Source: UMGS172 sp045592985
Lineage (GTDB): Bacteria > Bacillota > Clostridia > Oscillospirales > Acutalibacteraceae
Assembly (NCBI GenBank): GCA_045592985.1
Contig: JAZNVU010000033.1
Coordinates: 1 to 39,285, forward strand
DNA: 39,285 nt
Direction of reading: 5' to 3'
Part shown: positions 1 to 7,006 of the stretch, one piece after another
Numbering within the stretch: position 1 is the first letter of the stretch
Layout of the letters: every line of letters begins with the position of its first letter
Made by a program: the position numbers and the translations under genes
The notes under the pieces: model-generated
Told to the model about the DNA's origin: nothing
The model's database searches: none
The model's input: the letters and a program-made list of their open reading frames with translations, nothing else

Positions 1-606
1 CTAATGAATAACCTTGGTTTGAAAGGTAAGCAGCGTAAGAACGATAAATACCATTCATACAAAGGAACTGTCGGTAAAGTTGCAGATAATTTACTCAAAA
101 GGGATTTCTCTGCAGAAAAACCTTTTGAAAAGATAACAACAGATGTTACACAATTTAATGTCTGTGATGAGAAAGTATATCTTTCTCCAGTTTTAGATTT
201 GTTCAATAATGAAGTAATATCTTATTCAATTTCTACAAGTCCTAATTTAGAACAAGTAAGAGAAATGCTTAATGGTTTGTTTGCAAAACTGCCTACTGAT
301 GCAACACCAATATTCCATTCTGACCAAGGTTGGCAATACCAACATGCCGAATACCAAAGGCTATTAGCCGAGCATAACATTACGCAAAGTATGTCCCGTA
401 AAGGTAACTGTATGGATAATGGTGCTATGGAAAACTTCTTTGGTAGACTTAAAGTTGAAATGTTCTACGGCGAAAAATTCGAAAGCGTTAACGCTTTCAT
501 TGATGAATTAAAGAAATATATTCACTACTACAACAAAGATAGAATTTCCTTAAAACTAAAAGGAATGAGCCCAGTGCAATACCGGACTCATTCACTAACA
601 ATTTAA
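1..606 (+). CDS. IS3-family transposase (OrfB), C-terminal part
   Basis: DDE transposase that cuts and joins the ends of its own IS element. The frame is open from base 1, so the protein is truncated at its N-terminus by the window edge; counting from the first visible Met (base 4) 200 residues remain. The catalytic triad is readable: D47 in TTDVTQF, D107 in HSDQGWQY and E143 in NGAMENFFGRLK. The 35 residues between the second D and the E are the family's DD(35)E spacing. The C-terminus YYNKDRISLKLKGMSPVQY is typical of the rve/IS3 OrfB core. An upstream OrfA, joined by -1 frameshifting in this family, would lie outside. The core looks intact, so the element may be active. Confidence 0.93.
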   Translation, partial: LMNNLGLKGKQRKNDKYHSYKGTVGKVADNLLKRDFSAEKPFEKITTDVTQFNVCDEKVYLSPVLDLFNNEVISYSISTSPNLEQVREMLNGLFAKLPTDATPIFHSDQGWQYQHAEYQRLLAEHNITQSMSRKGNCMDNGAMENFFGRLKVEMFYGEKFESVNAFIDELKKYIHYYNKDRISLKLKGMSPVQYRTHSLTI

Positions 607-641
607 TATTTAATTTTGTCTAAACTTTGGGGTTCACTTCA
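1..641 (+). mobile_element. IS3-family insertion sequence, right part only
   Basis: The left part lies outside the window. What remains is the 3' part of the transposase gene followed by a likely right terminal inverted repeat at about 621-641, ending in GGGGTTCACTTCA. IS3-family ends characteristically finish in CA, and this end resembles those of the IS150 subgroup. The end lies only 21 bases past the stop codon of the GH94 gene on the other strand, so the insertion probably replaced or displaced that gene's terminator. The target-site duplication cannot be checked because the other end is missing. Confidence 0.8.
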
Positions 642-661
642 ATTCTCAACGCATTTTTTAT

Positions 662-2941
662 TTATCCGCCGATTACTACATCAACCTTATGTGCTTTACC
701 ATCGGTAAACAACGGTAAAAGATTGCCTTCAATAGCCTGGCCGTCAACAGTAATACTTACCTTGCCGTTATATGAATTTTGTGTATAGTTTATATCGTAT
801 ATACAGTCGCGGAAAATACGGTGAGCCGAAACAGTTTTCCAAGCACTTGGCATAGACGGATTAATTCTCAAGCCATCATAATCAGCTTGGATACCTAACA
901 TAAACTCAACAACACCCCTAAGAAGCCAAGCGCATGTGCCTGTAATCCAGTGCAAAGGAGCTTCGCCGACACGAGAAGGAGCAGTTGGTCCTAAATACAT
1001 ATTAGAAATTGCGTATGGCTCCATACCAGACATTTCAGCAGTATTGTGCGGATTTGTAGGTAACATATAATTGATTGTCTTAAGTGCTTCATCGCCACGA
1101 TGGAGCATACAGTCAGCAACTATCTTAAATGCACAACCGTGATTGTAAACCGAGCCGTTTTCATAACAACCCGGAACAAAGTAAGTAGCACGGCCAATAC
1201 GGTCGTTACAGTTTGTGTGTGGCGGGTCAACCAGCATATAACCAAAGTCGCATCTCAAGTTATCTTCAACATAATCCATTAAGGTGTTCAACTGGTCAAC
1301 AGGTAATACATCTGCCAATACTGCCCAAGTTTGCGGATTGAGATAAGAGTTGCCGTCAACCGCTTCATAGGAGCCAACCTTTTCGCCGTAGTCGTTAATG
1401 CCGTAAATAAAGTGGTCTTTTTCCCAACCGTGACGACGAATGTTTTCAAGCATAGCATCACGTTTTTTACGAATATCTGCAGCCGTTTCTTTTTTGCCTA
1501 TTTTCTCTAAAAGTTCGGCTAACTCTAAAGAGCATTTGCAAGATGCTTGTGAAAGCCATAGACTTTCTCCTCGCATTTGTGTGCCGCAGTTATTTAATGA
1601 ATCATTCCAATCGCTTTCTCCCCATAAGGTAAGCCCGTGCTCACCAACACCGTCTAACAAGAAGGAAGACGCACGAAGTAGATGGTCTAATACTGTACCG
1701 TGCTCGTCACATTCGAAATACCCACAGTCAACATCCAAAAGCGAATAATCGCCGCTCTCCTTAATATACTGACAAACTGCACTAATCATCCAGCTTGAGC
1801 AGTCATGTGACACAACGCGGAGAATGGGAGCAAAGGAGCGAACAATATTACCATTGGGACGTACAAATTCCATACCGTATAAAAGCTTTTCACGGGACAC
1901 CTTGGTATCAAGCTGTACAAAACCTGTAAGGTCCTGCATAGTATCACGTGAACCTACGGAGTAACCGCGTCCCCAAGTTTTACCAAAGTCAATTTGTCTT
2001 TTTAGCCAAATATTTATAAAGCGATCAATTGTTTCGTCACCTGTGCAAACAGTCAAACGATCATCATACATATCAACACGTTTTTTTAATTCTGCAAGGT
2101 CAGCAGCAAATTTTTGAGCTGATAGCAAACGGTTCTTTTCAGCTATTGCCATTTCCTTATTTTTAGCAATACCAACTACTATGTGTATAACCTTTTCTTC
2201 GCCGGGATTTAAAACTATGTTATGGCGCATAACAAAAGTTTGTACGTGATCAAAACAACTGCCGGTACTTGAAAGTGTACCGCCATTTTCTAAAGCCACA
2301 GGATTGGAAAATGCATTATAATATCCTACAAAACGGTCCTTCGCTATTTCATACTCAGCTACAGGGTAATCGGATACCATATAGGTGTTTGTGTAAGCGT
2401 GTGAAATCTTAAAAGCATTTTCAGGACACAAAATACCGCCTAATTCGTTATCGTAATCTCCCGAAATGTATGAAGCACCACCGCTAAATGATACCTTGAG
2501 GTGTGCTGTTGGGTAAACTGACAAATCACGAACTGTATCACCGTTATTTTTAAGTTTTATTTCCCAACATTCTGCACGTCCTTCAATAGGAGCGAAAATA
2601 GTGTAGTCTACGTCTAACCCCTTATAAGTAGAATTGATGGTCGAATAGCCCTGTCCTACGTGGGTTTCAAAGCGTGTAAAAGGCAACTTATTGTAATTGC
2701 GGTTCGCCGCGTAATATGTATTATCCAAACGGTCCATAATGTAAATAAGACGGTTGTCCCCCGTTGCATATAACTCACGACGGGTACGGTTATCATCAAA
2801 AACAGAATTGGAACCAAAACCGAATTGATCTATATCAATTATTACCGCCTCGTTCCACAAATAATTCATAAGCGGTCTCTTAGTATAATGATTTGTGATT
2901 ACATATTCCTTTTTCTCGTCAATAAAATAACCTATGCTCAT
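662..2941 (-). CDS. GH94 family glycoside phosphorylase (cellobiose/chitobiose phosphorylase type)
   Basis: Cytoplasmic enzyme expected to phosphorolyse a beta-linked disaccharide or oligosaccharide into sugar 1-phosphate plus a shorter sugar. The 759-residue protein has the GH94 layout: an N-terminal beta-sandwich (about 1-285), a linker helix region, an (alpha/alpha)6 barrel (about 300-680) and a C-terminal beta part ending in LRINPSMPSAWKTV. The general acid is probably D444 in WGESDWNDSLN; GSRDTMQD at 330-337 matches the conserved barrel entrance. There is no signal peptide. It is somewhat shorter than cellobiose phosphorylases (about 810), so the substrate cannot be assigned. Start ATG at 2941 is supported by AAGGGGA eight bases upstream. 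It is monocistronic, with its own promoter and an inverted repeat in the leader. No transporter or sugar kinase lies beside it. Confidence 0.85.
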   Translation of the reverse strand: MSIGYFIDEKKEYVITNHYTKRPLMNYLWNEAVIIDIDQFGFGSNSVFDDNRTRRELYATGDNRLIYIMDRLDNTYYAANRNYNKLPFTRFETHVGQGYSTINSTYKGLDVDYTIFAPIEGRAECWEIKLKNNGDTVRDLSVYPTAHLKVSFSGGASYISGDYDNELGGILCPENAFKISHAYTNTYMVSDYPVAEYEIAKDRFVGYYNAFSNPVALENGGTLSSTGSCFDHVQTFVMRHNIVLNPGEEKVIHIVVGIAKNKEMAIAEKNRLLSAQKFAADLAELKKRVDMYDDRLTVCTGDETIDRFINIWLKRQIDFGKTWGRGYSVGSRDTMQDLTGFVQLDTKVSREKLLYGMEFVRPNGNIVRSFAPILRVVSHDCSSWMISAVCQYIKESGDYSLLDVDCGYFECDEHGTVLDHLLRASSFLLDGVGEHGLTLWGESDWNDSLNNCGTQMRGESLWLSQASCKCSLELAELLEKIGKKETAADIRKKRDAMLENIRRHGWEKDHFIYGINDYGEKVGSYEAVDGNSYLNPQTWAVLADVLPVDQLNTLMDYVEDNLRCDFGYMLVDPPHTNCNDRIGRATYFVPGCYENGSVYNHGCAFKIVADCMLHRGDEALKTINYMLPTNPHNTAEMSGMEPYAISNMYLGPTAPSRVGEAPLHWITGTCAWLLRGVVEFMLGIQADYDGLRINPSMPSAWKTVSAHRIFRDCIYDINYTQNSYNGKVSITVDGQAIEGNLLPLFTDGKAHKVDVVIGG

Positions 2942-2970
2942 AAAATTTTCCCCTTAGCAAGTATAGTTAT

Positions 2971-2995
2971 TAAAGCAAGAAACACACTTGCTTTA
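2971..2995. promoter_or_regulatory. Inverted repeat, possible operator of the GH94 gene
   Basis: TAAAGCAAG (2971-2979), seven bases, CTTGCTTTA (2987-2995): a perfect 9-bp inverted repeat right at or just after the predicted transcription start of the GH94 gene. Its position would let a repressor block transcription, or it could form a 5' mRNA hairpin. No regulator gene is adjacent. Confidence 0.5.
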
Positions 2996-3004
2996 TTATT
3001 AATA

Positions 3005-3033
3005 ATAATACTATTTTTTCAAATTACTGTCAA
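3005..3033 (-). promoter_or_regulatory. Promoter of the GH94 gene
   Basis: On the minus strand TTGACA (3028-3033), a 17-base spacer and TATTAT (3005-3010). Transcription should start near 2998, leaving a leader of about 55 bases. Confidence 0.75.
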
Positions 3034-3064
3034 TAAAATTTTCGGCTAACGCAGAAAGTAAAAT

Positions 3065-3155
3065 GAAATTCGCCCCTAACTTTTGCGAAGCAAATTTTTC
3101 ATACGCGTTAGCGTATTTCATAACGAAGCTATTTCACTCGCTAAAAGCGAATTTC
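3065..3155. repeat. Structured intergenic element with nested inverted repeats
   Basis: GAAATTCGC (3065-3073) is matched perfectly by GCGAATTTC (3147-3155). Between them lie further small palindromes, including ATACGC-GTTA-GCGTAT at about 3111-3126 across the line TACGCGTTAGCGTA and TCGCTAAAAGCGA. It sits just past the 3' end of the tRNA operon and contains no plausible gene. It may be a small mobile or REP-like repeat, or a processing or termination structure. Only one copy was noticed in the window. Confidence 0.4.
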
Positions 3156-3180
3156 GTTAAAAAAATAGAGCAAGTCCTTT

Positions 3181-3254
3181 TGGAGGCGCCACCCAGATTC
3201 GAACTGGGGGTAAAGGCTTTGCAGGCCTCTGCCTTACCACTTGGCGATGGCGCC
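3181..3254 (-). tRNA. tRNA-Cys (anticodon GCA)
   Basis: 74 nt cloverleaf on the minus strand, starting GGCGCCATCGCCAAGTGG, anticodon loop CTGCAAA, T-loop GTTCGAATC and encoded CCA (3181-3183). It is the last gene of the tRNA cluster and lies after a 13-bp hairpin that may limit its transcription. Confidence 0.96.
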
Positions 3255-3269
3255 TTATTAAGCTAAAAG

Positions 3270-3299
3270 CGGGACGCTTAAAGCGTTTTAAGCGTCCCG
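3270..3299 (-). terminator. Hairpin between tRNA-Gly and tRNA-Cys genes
   Basis: Perfect 13-bp stem CGGGACGCTTAAA / TTTAAGCGTCCCG with a four-base loop. On the minus strand it is followed by CTTTTAGCTT, a weak T-run; on the plus strand by TTATTTT. It could be a leaky terminator that lowers tRNA-Cys output, or an RNase processing site. Confidence 0.5.
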
Positions 3300-3305
3300 T
3301 TATTT

Positions 3306-3381
3306 TGGAGCGGATTACGAGGCTCGAACCCGCTACCTCCACCTTGGCAAGGTGGCGCTCTACCAGATGAGCTAAATCCGC
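3306..3381 (-). tRNA. tRNA-Gly (anticodon GCC)
   Basis: 76 nt cloverleaf beginning GCGGATTTAGCTCATCTGG on the minus strand, anticodon loop TTGCCAA, T-loop GTTCGAGCC, encoded CCA (3306-3308). Four bases separate it from tRNA-Phe. Confidence 0.96.
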
Positions 3382-3385
3382 AAAA

Positions 3386-3461
3386 TGGTGCCTCCGATCG
3401 GAATCGAACCAATGACACGGGGATTTTCAGTCCCCTGCTCTACCAACTGAGCTACAGAGGC
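3386..3461 (-). tRNA. tRNA-Phe (anticodon GAA)
   Basis: 76 nt cloverleaf beginning GCCTCTGTAGCTCAGTTGG, anticodon loop CTGAAAA, T-loop GTTCGATTC, encoded CCA (3386-3388). Confidence 0.96.
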
Positions 3462-3466
3462 GTTGG

Positions 3467-3543
3467 TGGCGACCTGGATGGGGCTCGAACCCACGACCTC
3501 TAGCGTGACAGGCTAGCGTTCTAACCAACTGAACTACCAGGCC
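3467..3543 (-). tRNA. tRNA-Asp (anticodon GTC)
   Basis: 77 nt cloverleaf beginning GGCCTGGTAGTTCAGTTGG, anticodon loop CTGTCAC, T-loop GTTCGAGCC, G discriminator and encoded CCA (3467-3469). Confidence 0.96.
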
Positions 3544-3549
3544 ACCTCT

Positions 3550-3625
3550 TGGTGGGAACAACAGGGCTCGAACCTGTGACCCTCTGCTTGTAAGGCAGAT
3601 GCTCTCCCAGCTGAGCTATGCTCCC
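3550..3625 (-). tRNA. tRNA-Val (anticodon TAC)
   Basis: 76 nt cloverleaf beginning GGGAGCATAGCTCAGCTGG, anticodon loop CTTACAA, T-loop GTTCGAGCC, encoded CCA (3550-3552). First gene of the five-tRNA operon. Confidence 0.96.
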
Positions 3626-3664
3626 AACTCAATCACTTAGTGGTAACCACCGGCGACGTTTGAT

Positions 3665-3693
3665 ATAATACCACATCGCATACCGTTTGTCAA
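3665..3693 (-). promoter_or_regulatory. Promoter of the tRNA operon
   Basis: TTGACA (3688-3693), exact 17-base spacer, TATTAT (3665-3670) on the minus strand, about 40 bases before tRNA-Val. It lies directly after the hslO stop codon, and no terminator is seen between hslO and it. Confidence 0.85.
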
Positions 3694-3712
3694 CACTTTT
3701 TTTGAGATTTTT

Positions 3713-4597
3713 TTAATTTTTTTCAGATTTATTTTTGACCACCTTTTTAAGGTCTTGAGGCGTAAAAACATAACGTTTATTACAGAAATGGCAGATAACT
3801 TCCTGGTCCTCTCCCGAGTCTATCATTTCCTTTATGTCGTCATCACCAATGCTTGCGAAAACCGCTTCGGTACGCGCTCTGCTGCATTTACATTTATATT
3901 CTGCCTTTTGTTCATAAAGCACTTCAAAATCAAAATTTTTCAGAGCAAGTTTCAAAATATCAAGTGGTGTTTTACCATCGGACAGCATTTTTGTAACCGC
4001 TTCAAGTGAGTTAACACCATCTTCAAGTTTTTGGATATCACTATCGGTAGCACCGGGCAAAAGTTGAATAATAAAACCACCTGCTGACTTCACAGTCAAA
4101 TCAGGGTTGACAAGCACACCCAACGCACAAACTGTTGGAATCTGCTCACTTATAGCATAATAAGCCGTAATGTCCTCGGCGATTTCGCCTGAAGTTAAAG
4201 GAACCTGACCTACATAAGGCTCTTTTAAACCTAAATCTTCAATAACAAACAGCGTACCGCCACCGACTGCACCGCCGACGTCCAATTTACCCTTAGAATT
4301 AAGAGGCAACTCTACAACAGGATTTGTAACATACCCCCTAACATTTCCGTCAAAATCCGACGCTGCAACCAAAGTGCCCACAGGACCGTCGCCCTGAACA
4401 CGGACGGTAAGAGAATTATCGGAACCTTTAAGCATATTACCCATCATGGAAGTTGCAGTAAGCAAACGCCCCAAAGCGGCTGTGACAACTGCAGATGTTT
4501 TATGATATTCCTCTGCTTTTGCAACTATATCGGTACTGTCAATGCAAGTAGCCATAACTGCACCATCATTTGTAATACATCTTATAAGTTTACCCAT
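3713..4597 (-). CDS. hslO: Hsp33 redox-regulated chaperone
   Basis: Cytosolic holdase chaperone switched on by oxidation and unfolding, when its cysteines form disulfides and release zinc. The 294 residues match the family length. The N-terminal HSP33 fold starts MGKLIRCITNDGAVMAT and contains VQGDGPVGTLVA. The zinc redox switch is intact: C236 and C238 (KCKC) with C269 and C272 (CHFC). It is the last gene of a three-gene operon; its ATG is one base after the upstream methyltransferase stop, with AGAGAAG as ribosome site. For an anaerobe it would serve transient oxygen or bleach-type stress. Confidence 0.96.
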   Translation of the reverse strand: MGKLIRCITNDGAVMATCIDSTDIVAKAEEYHKTSAVVTAALGRLLTATSMMGNMLKGSDNSLTVRVQGDGPVGTLVAASDFDGNVRGYVTNPVVELPLNSKGKLDVGGAVGGGTLFVIEDLGLKEPYVGQVPLTSGEIAEDITAYYAISEQIPTVCALGVLVNPDLTVKSAGGFIIQLLPGATDSDIQKLEDGVNSLEAVTKMLSDGKTPLDILKLALKNFDFEVLYEQKAEYKCKCSRARTEAVFASIGDDDIKEMIDSGEDQEVICHFCNKRYVFTPQDLKKVVKNKSEKN

Positions 4598-4598
4598 T

Positions 4599-5345
4599 TC
4601 AACTTCTCTTTCTAGTTACATAAATAATTCGTTCTTCGGTTTCGCTTGGTTTTTCAAAACTCATATCACCCAAAACCGCTAAAACATCAAGACCAGCTTT
4701 TTCTAACATATTGGTTATAACATCCTCAGAATAAGCGCGTTCAGAAAATTCCTCATACGAACGTTTATATAACTCATCTTCACTTTTTAAGAAAAAGTCA
4801 AGTCTTATATCCACAACGCCGTTTTTATCACACTCGGAATTACGCCATGTGCAAAAAACATCGTCTGTATCATCCACAAAGGTATTTCCCGACAGAATAT
4901 TTTTGTGCTTATACTCAGTGTTGACATCAAAAATAAAAAGTCTCTCCTTTTCGAGAAACAGTGATACTTTATTAAAGGATTCTTGCAATTCGTCGGCATC
5001 AATAATATGATTTATACTATCAAGACAGCAAACAGCGCCATCCACCGTTCCGTACAAATCCAGTTCTGCCGCCGTTTGGCACAGAAGCAGCATATCAACA
5101 TTATTGTTGTAACATTTTTCTCTTGCAACAGACAGCATCTCAACCGAAGGGTCTACCCCTATTACGTCGATTCCTTTTTTTGAAAATTCAAGCGAAAAAC
5201 CGCCTGTTCCGCACGCGAGATCAAGCAAAAGCGTTGGCAGGCGGTCATATTTTCGAAAAAGTTCAGCAAGATATTCGGAACGCGAACGGTAATCTACATC
5301 TTTTTGCAATATATCATAGACCGACGCAAATTCAGAGTAACTCAT
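4599..5345 (-). CDS. Class I SAM-dependent methyltransferase
   Basis: 248-residue Rossmann-fold methyltransferase. Motif I is LDLACGTGG at 41-49, followed by the acidic end of beta2 in VIGVDPSVEML. The substrate is unknown. It resembles small stand-alone methyltransferases of Bacillota, such as the YqeM type found near ribosome-silencing genes, but those neighbours are absent here. Its start overlaps the end of the YerC-like gene by four bases (ATGA), so the two are probably translationally coupled. HslO follows one base later. Confidence 0.8.
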   Translation of the reverse strand: MSYSEFASVYDILQKDVDYRSRSEYLAELFRKYDRLPTLLLDLACGTGGFSLEFSKKGIDVIGVDPSVEMLSVAREKCYNNNVDMLLLCQTAAELDLYGTVDGAVCCLDSINHIIDADELQESFNKVSLFLEKERLFIFDVNTEYKHKNILSGNTFVDDTDDVFCTWRNSECDKNGVVDIRLDFFLKSEDELYKRSYEEFSERAYSEDVITNMLEKAGLDVLAVLGDMSFEKPSETEERIIYVTRKRS

Positions 5346-5629
5346 TCTTCTTTCAATCTTTCAAATACAAACTTGTATCCGTCGTTACCATAGTTCAGTG
5401 AACGATTTACACGACTGATTGTAGCAGTGCTTGCACCGGTTGTAGCCACAATATCGGTATAAACCTTACCCTCAGTCAACATTTTTGCAACAACAACACG
5501 CTGTGCAATAGACTGAATCTCTTTAACAGTACATATATCCTCAAAAAATGCATAGCACTCGTCCACACTCTTAAGAGTTAAAATAGATTTAAAAAGCATA
5601 TCTGTGCTCTCGTTATGAAGTTTATTCAT
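5342..5629 (-). CDS. YerC/YecD family TrpR-related DNA-binding protein
   Basis: Small helix-turn-helix protein of the Trp-repressor superfamily, 95 residues. The HTH is near the C-terminus: CTVKEIQSIAQRVVVAKM, then GASTATISRVNRSL as the recognition helix. Members are widespread in Bacillota with no well-defined regulon. I place the start at the ATG at 5629 (MNKLHNESTD), ten bases after AAAGGA; an upstream GTG at 5638 sits too close to that site. First gene of an operon with the methyltransferase and hslO; it may regulate its own promoter, but no operator was recognised. Confidence 0.85.
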   Translation of the reverse strand: MNKLHNESTDMLFKSILTLKSVDECYAFFEDICTVKEIQSIAQRVVVAKMLTEGKVYTDIVATTGASTATISRVNRSLNYGNDGYKFVFERLKEE

Positions 5630-5652
5630 ATATAACACATCCTTTCAACCGA

Positions 5653-5681
5653 ATTTTAACACAATAAATCACGAAAGTCAA
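5653..5681 (-). promoter_or_regulatory. Promoter of the yerC-like/methyltransferase/hslO operon
   Basis: TTGACT (5676-5681), 17-base spacer and TAAAAT (5653-5658) on the minus strand, shortly before the YerC-like start. Confidence 0.7.
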
Positions 5682-5696
5682 TAGTGCTTTCAAATT

Positions 5697-6743
5697 TTAA
5701 TTGCAATAATCTGCTTTCTCATAAATCTCATCAATTCCCGAGCCAAAAGAGATTCTTGTTACAGTACCGTCAACTCCTAATGATACAATATCAAACTTGG
5801 CTTCATTATAAGTACCCTCATAACGTTTATCATGGAAATAAATTTGATTATCTGTGTTTGTGTATAATCTGTCAGGATAATAGGAGATTTTGCCTGACCC
5901 TGTATTTATCGCAATATGGTCGCCTTCGTTAAAAAATCTAGTTGAGCCTACATGCGTGTGCCCACTGATACTTAAAGGTAGTTTTATATCGGTCACATCA
6001 GTATAATCAAAATTCACACCACATACCGTAACTTTACTACGGTTGTTAAACACTTTTAAAATCTCGCGTACCTTATCAGAACCCTTAAAACTTTCTGTTC
6101 CTATAACCGGTGCATGTGACGAAAGAATATATGTCCATCCGTCCTTTGTTTTATCAAGAGCTGTTTCAGCAAGCCAAATAAGCTGTTCGTTATCAATGCC
6201 TGTCCAAGTTTCGGCACACCATACGGCAAAGCCCTGATTATCGGAAAAGACAGGATAATTATAACTATCAAGAACAATCATGCGTGTCTTTTTATCCTCA
6301 AAATCAACGTAGTAATAGGTGGATTTGGGATTATTTTGGGGATGAACGGCGGTATTTTGCGAAAGCGGGTCAACCAGAATATCAACCCATTCTTCCTGAT
6401 TTATGATATTGTTAACATAACATTTTCCATCGACAAGCCTATGATAATCGTTGGTATCGTGATTACCTCGGTTGACATACACAGGAACTTTGCATTTTTC
6501 AATAAAAATGCTTGCAAAATATTTAAGGTCGGCGATGGAACTCTCATAACTTGCAGTTCCATGAATAAGGTCACCACCCAAAACCACACAATCAATACCA
6601 GAGGTATTTGCTAGTTCAATAACGTGTTCTACTTCGCGTTCAATAAGATAACGCTCGGTGTAATACTCACCGGGTTTGCCTTTATACCAGTCATCAGCCT
6701 CCGCAAGTTTTTTGACATAATCAATATGAGTATCGGTTAGCAT
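5697..6743 (-). CDS. Calcineurin-like metallophosphoesterase, catalytic part of a frameshifted gene
   Basis: Dinuclear-metal phosphoesterase domain; the substrate is unknown. Metal-binding motifs are complete: D4-x-H6 in LTDTHID, GGD at 56-58, GNHD at 93-96, SSHAP and the final SGHTH. The apparent start (ATG 6743) has no ribosome site, and it falls inside the first beta strand of the fold. The frame stays open upstream and reads FTCIM-LTDTHID, exactly how this domain normally begins. A lipoprotein-type leader ends in the neighbouring frame at 6737. The natural product was therefore probably one exported protein, interrupted by a single-base indel around 6745-6760. Re-initiation at the overlapping ATGCTAA could still yield a leaderless, cytosolic product. 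Confidence 0.8.
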   Translation of the reverse strand: MLTDTHIDYVKKLAEADDWYKGKPGEYYTERYLIEREVEHVIELANTSGIDCVVLGGDLIHGTASYESSIADLKYFASIFIEKCKVPVYVNRGNHDTNDYHRLVDGKCYVNNIINQEEWVDILVDPLSQNTAVHPQNNPKSTYYYVDFEDKKTRMIVLDSYNYPVFSDNQGFAVWCAETWTGIDNEQLIWLAETALDKTKDGWTYILSSHAPVIGTESFKGSDKVREILKVFNNRSKVTVCGVNFDYTDVTDIKLPLSISGHTHVGSTRFFNEGDHIAINTGSGKISYYPDRLYTNTDNQIYFHDKRYEGTYNEAKFDIVSLGVDGTVTRISFGSGIDEIYEKADYCN

Positions 6744-6910
6744 GATACAGGTGAAATTTCCGTTTCCCCTTCGGTGATTTGTGATGCAAGTGATGAAGTA
6801 TCGTCGCAGGTTTTCGGTATATTATCATCAGGCGATTTTTTGCACTGCGTACAGAAAAGCAGTAACACAACCAAAAGGGCAAGTGAAATCATTCTGTTTA
6901 AATTGTTCAA
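6737..6910 (-). pseudogene. Signal-peptide fragment of the frameshifted metallophosphoesterase
   Basis: Short frame giving MNNLNRMISLALLVVLLLFC followed by TQCKKSPDDN and an acidic Ser/Thr-rich linker. This is a membrane-export leader, perhaps of a lipoprotein with an atypical lipobox (C20 after LLF, or C23). The start is probably TTG at 6910, because GGTGGTG lies five bases upstream; ATG at 6892 is an alternative. It ends with TAA at 6737-6739, overlapping the ATG of the catalytic frame. It is best read as the N-terminus of that same gene. Confidence 0.65.
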
Positions 6911-6939
6911 AATATCACCACCAAGCAAGTTTCATTATA

Positions 6940-6969
6940 ATTATATAACGCACATTAAACAATTGTCAA
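6940..6969 (-). promoter_or_regulatory. Promoter of the metallophosphoesterase gene
   Basis: TTGACA (6964-6969), 18-base spacer, TATAAT (6940-6945) on the minus strand, directly downstream of the ftsH terminator. Confidence 0.7.
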
Positions 6970-6975
6970 TAAAAT

Positions 6976-7003
6976 AAAACCGTTGTCTGCCGACAACGGT
7001 TTT
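6976..7003 (-). terminator. Terminator of ftsH (end of the RNase J operon)
   Basis: AAAACCGTTGTC / GACAACGGTTTT, a 12-bp stem with a four-base loop, followed on the minus strand by TTTTATTTTATT. It starts a few bases after the ftsH stop codon. Confidence 0.9.
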
Positions 7004-7006
7004 CAA

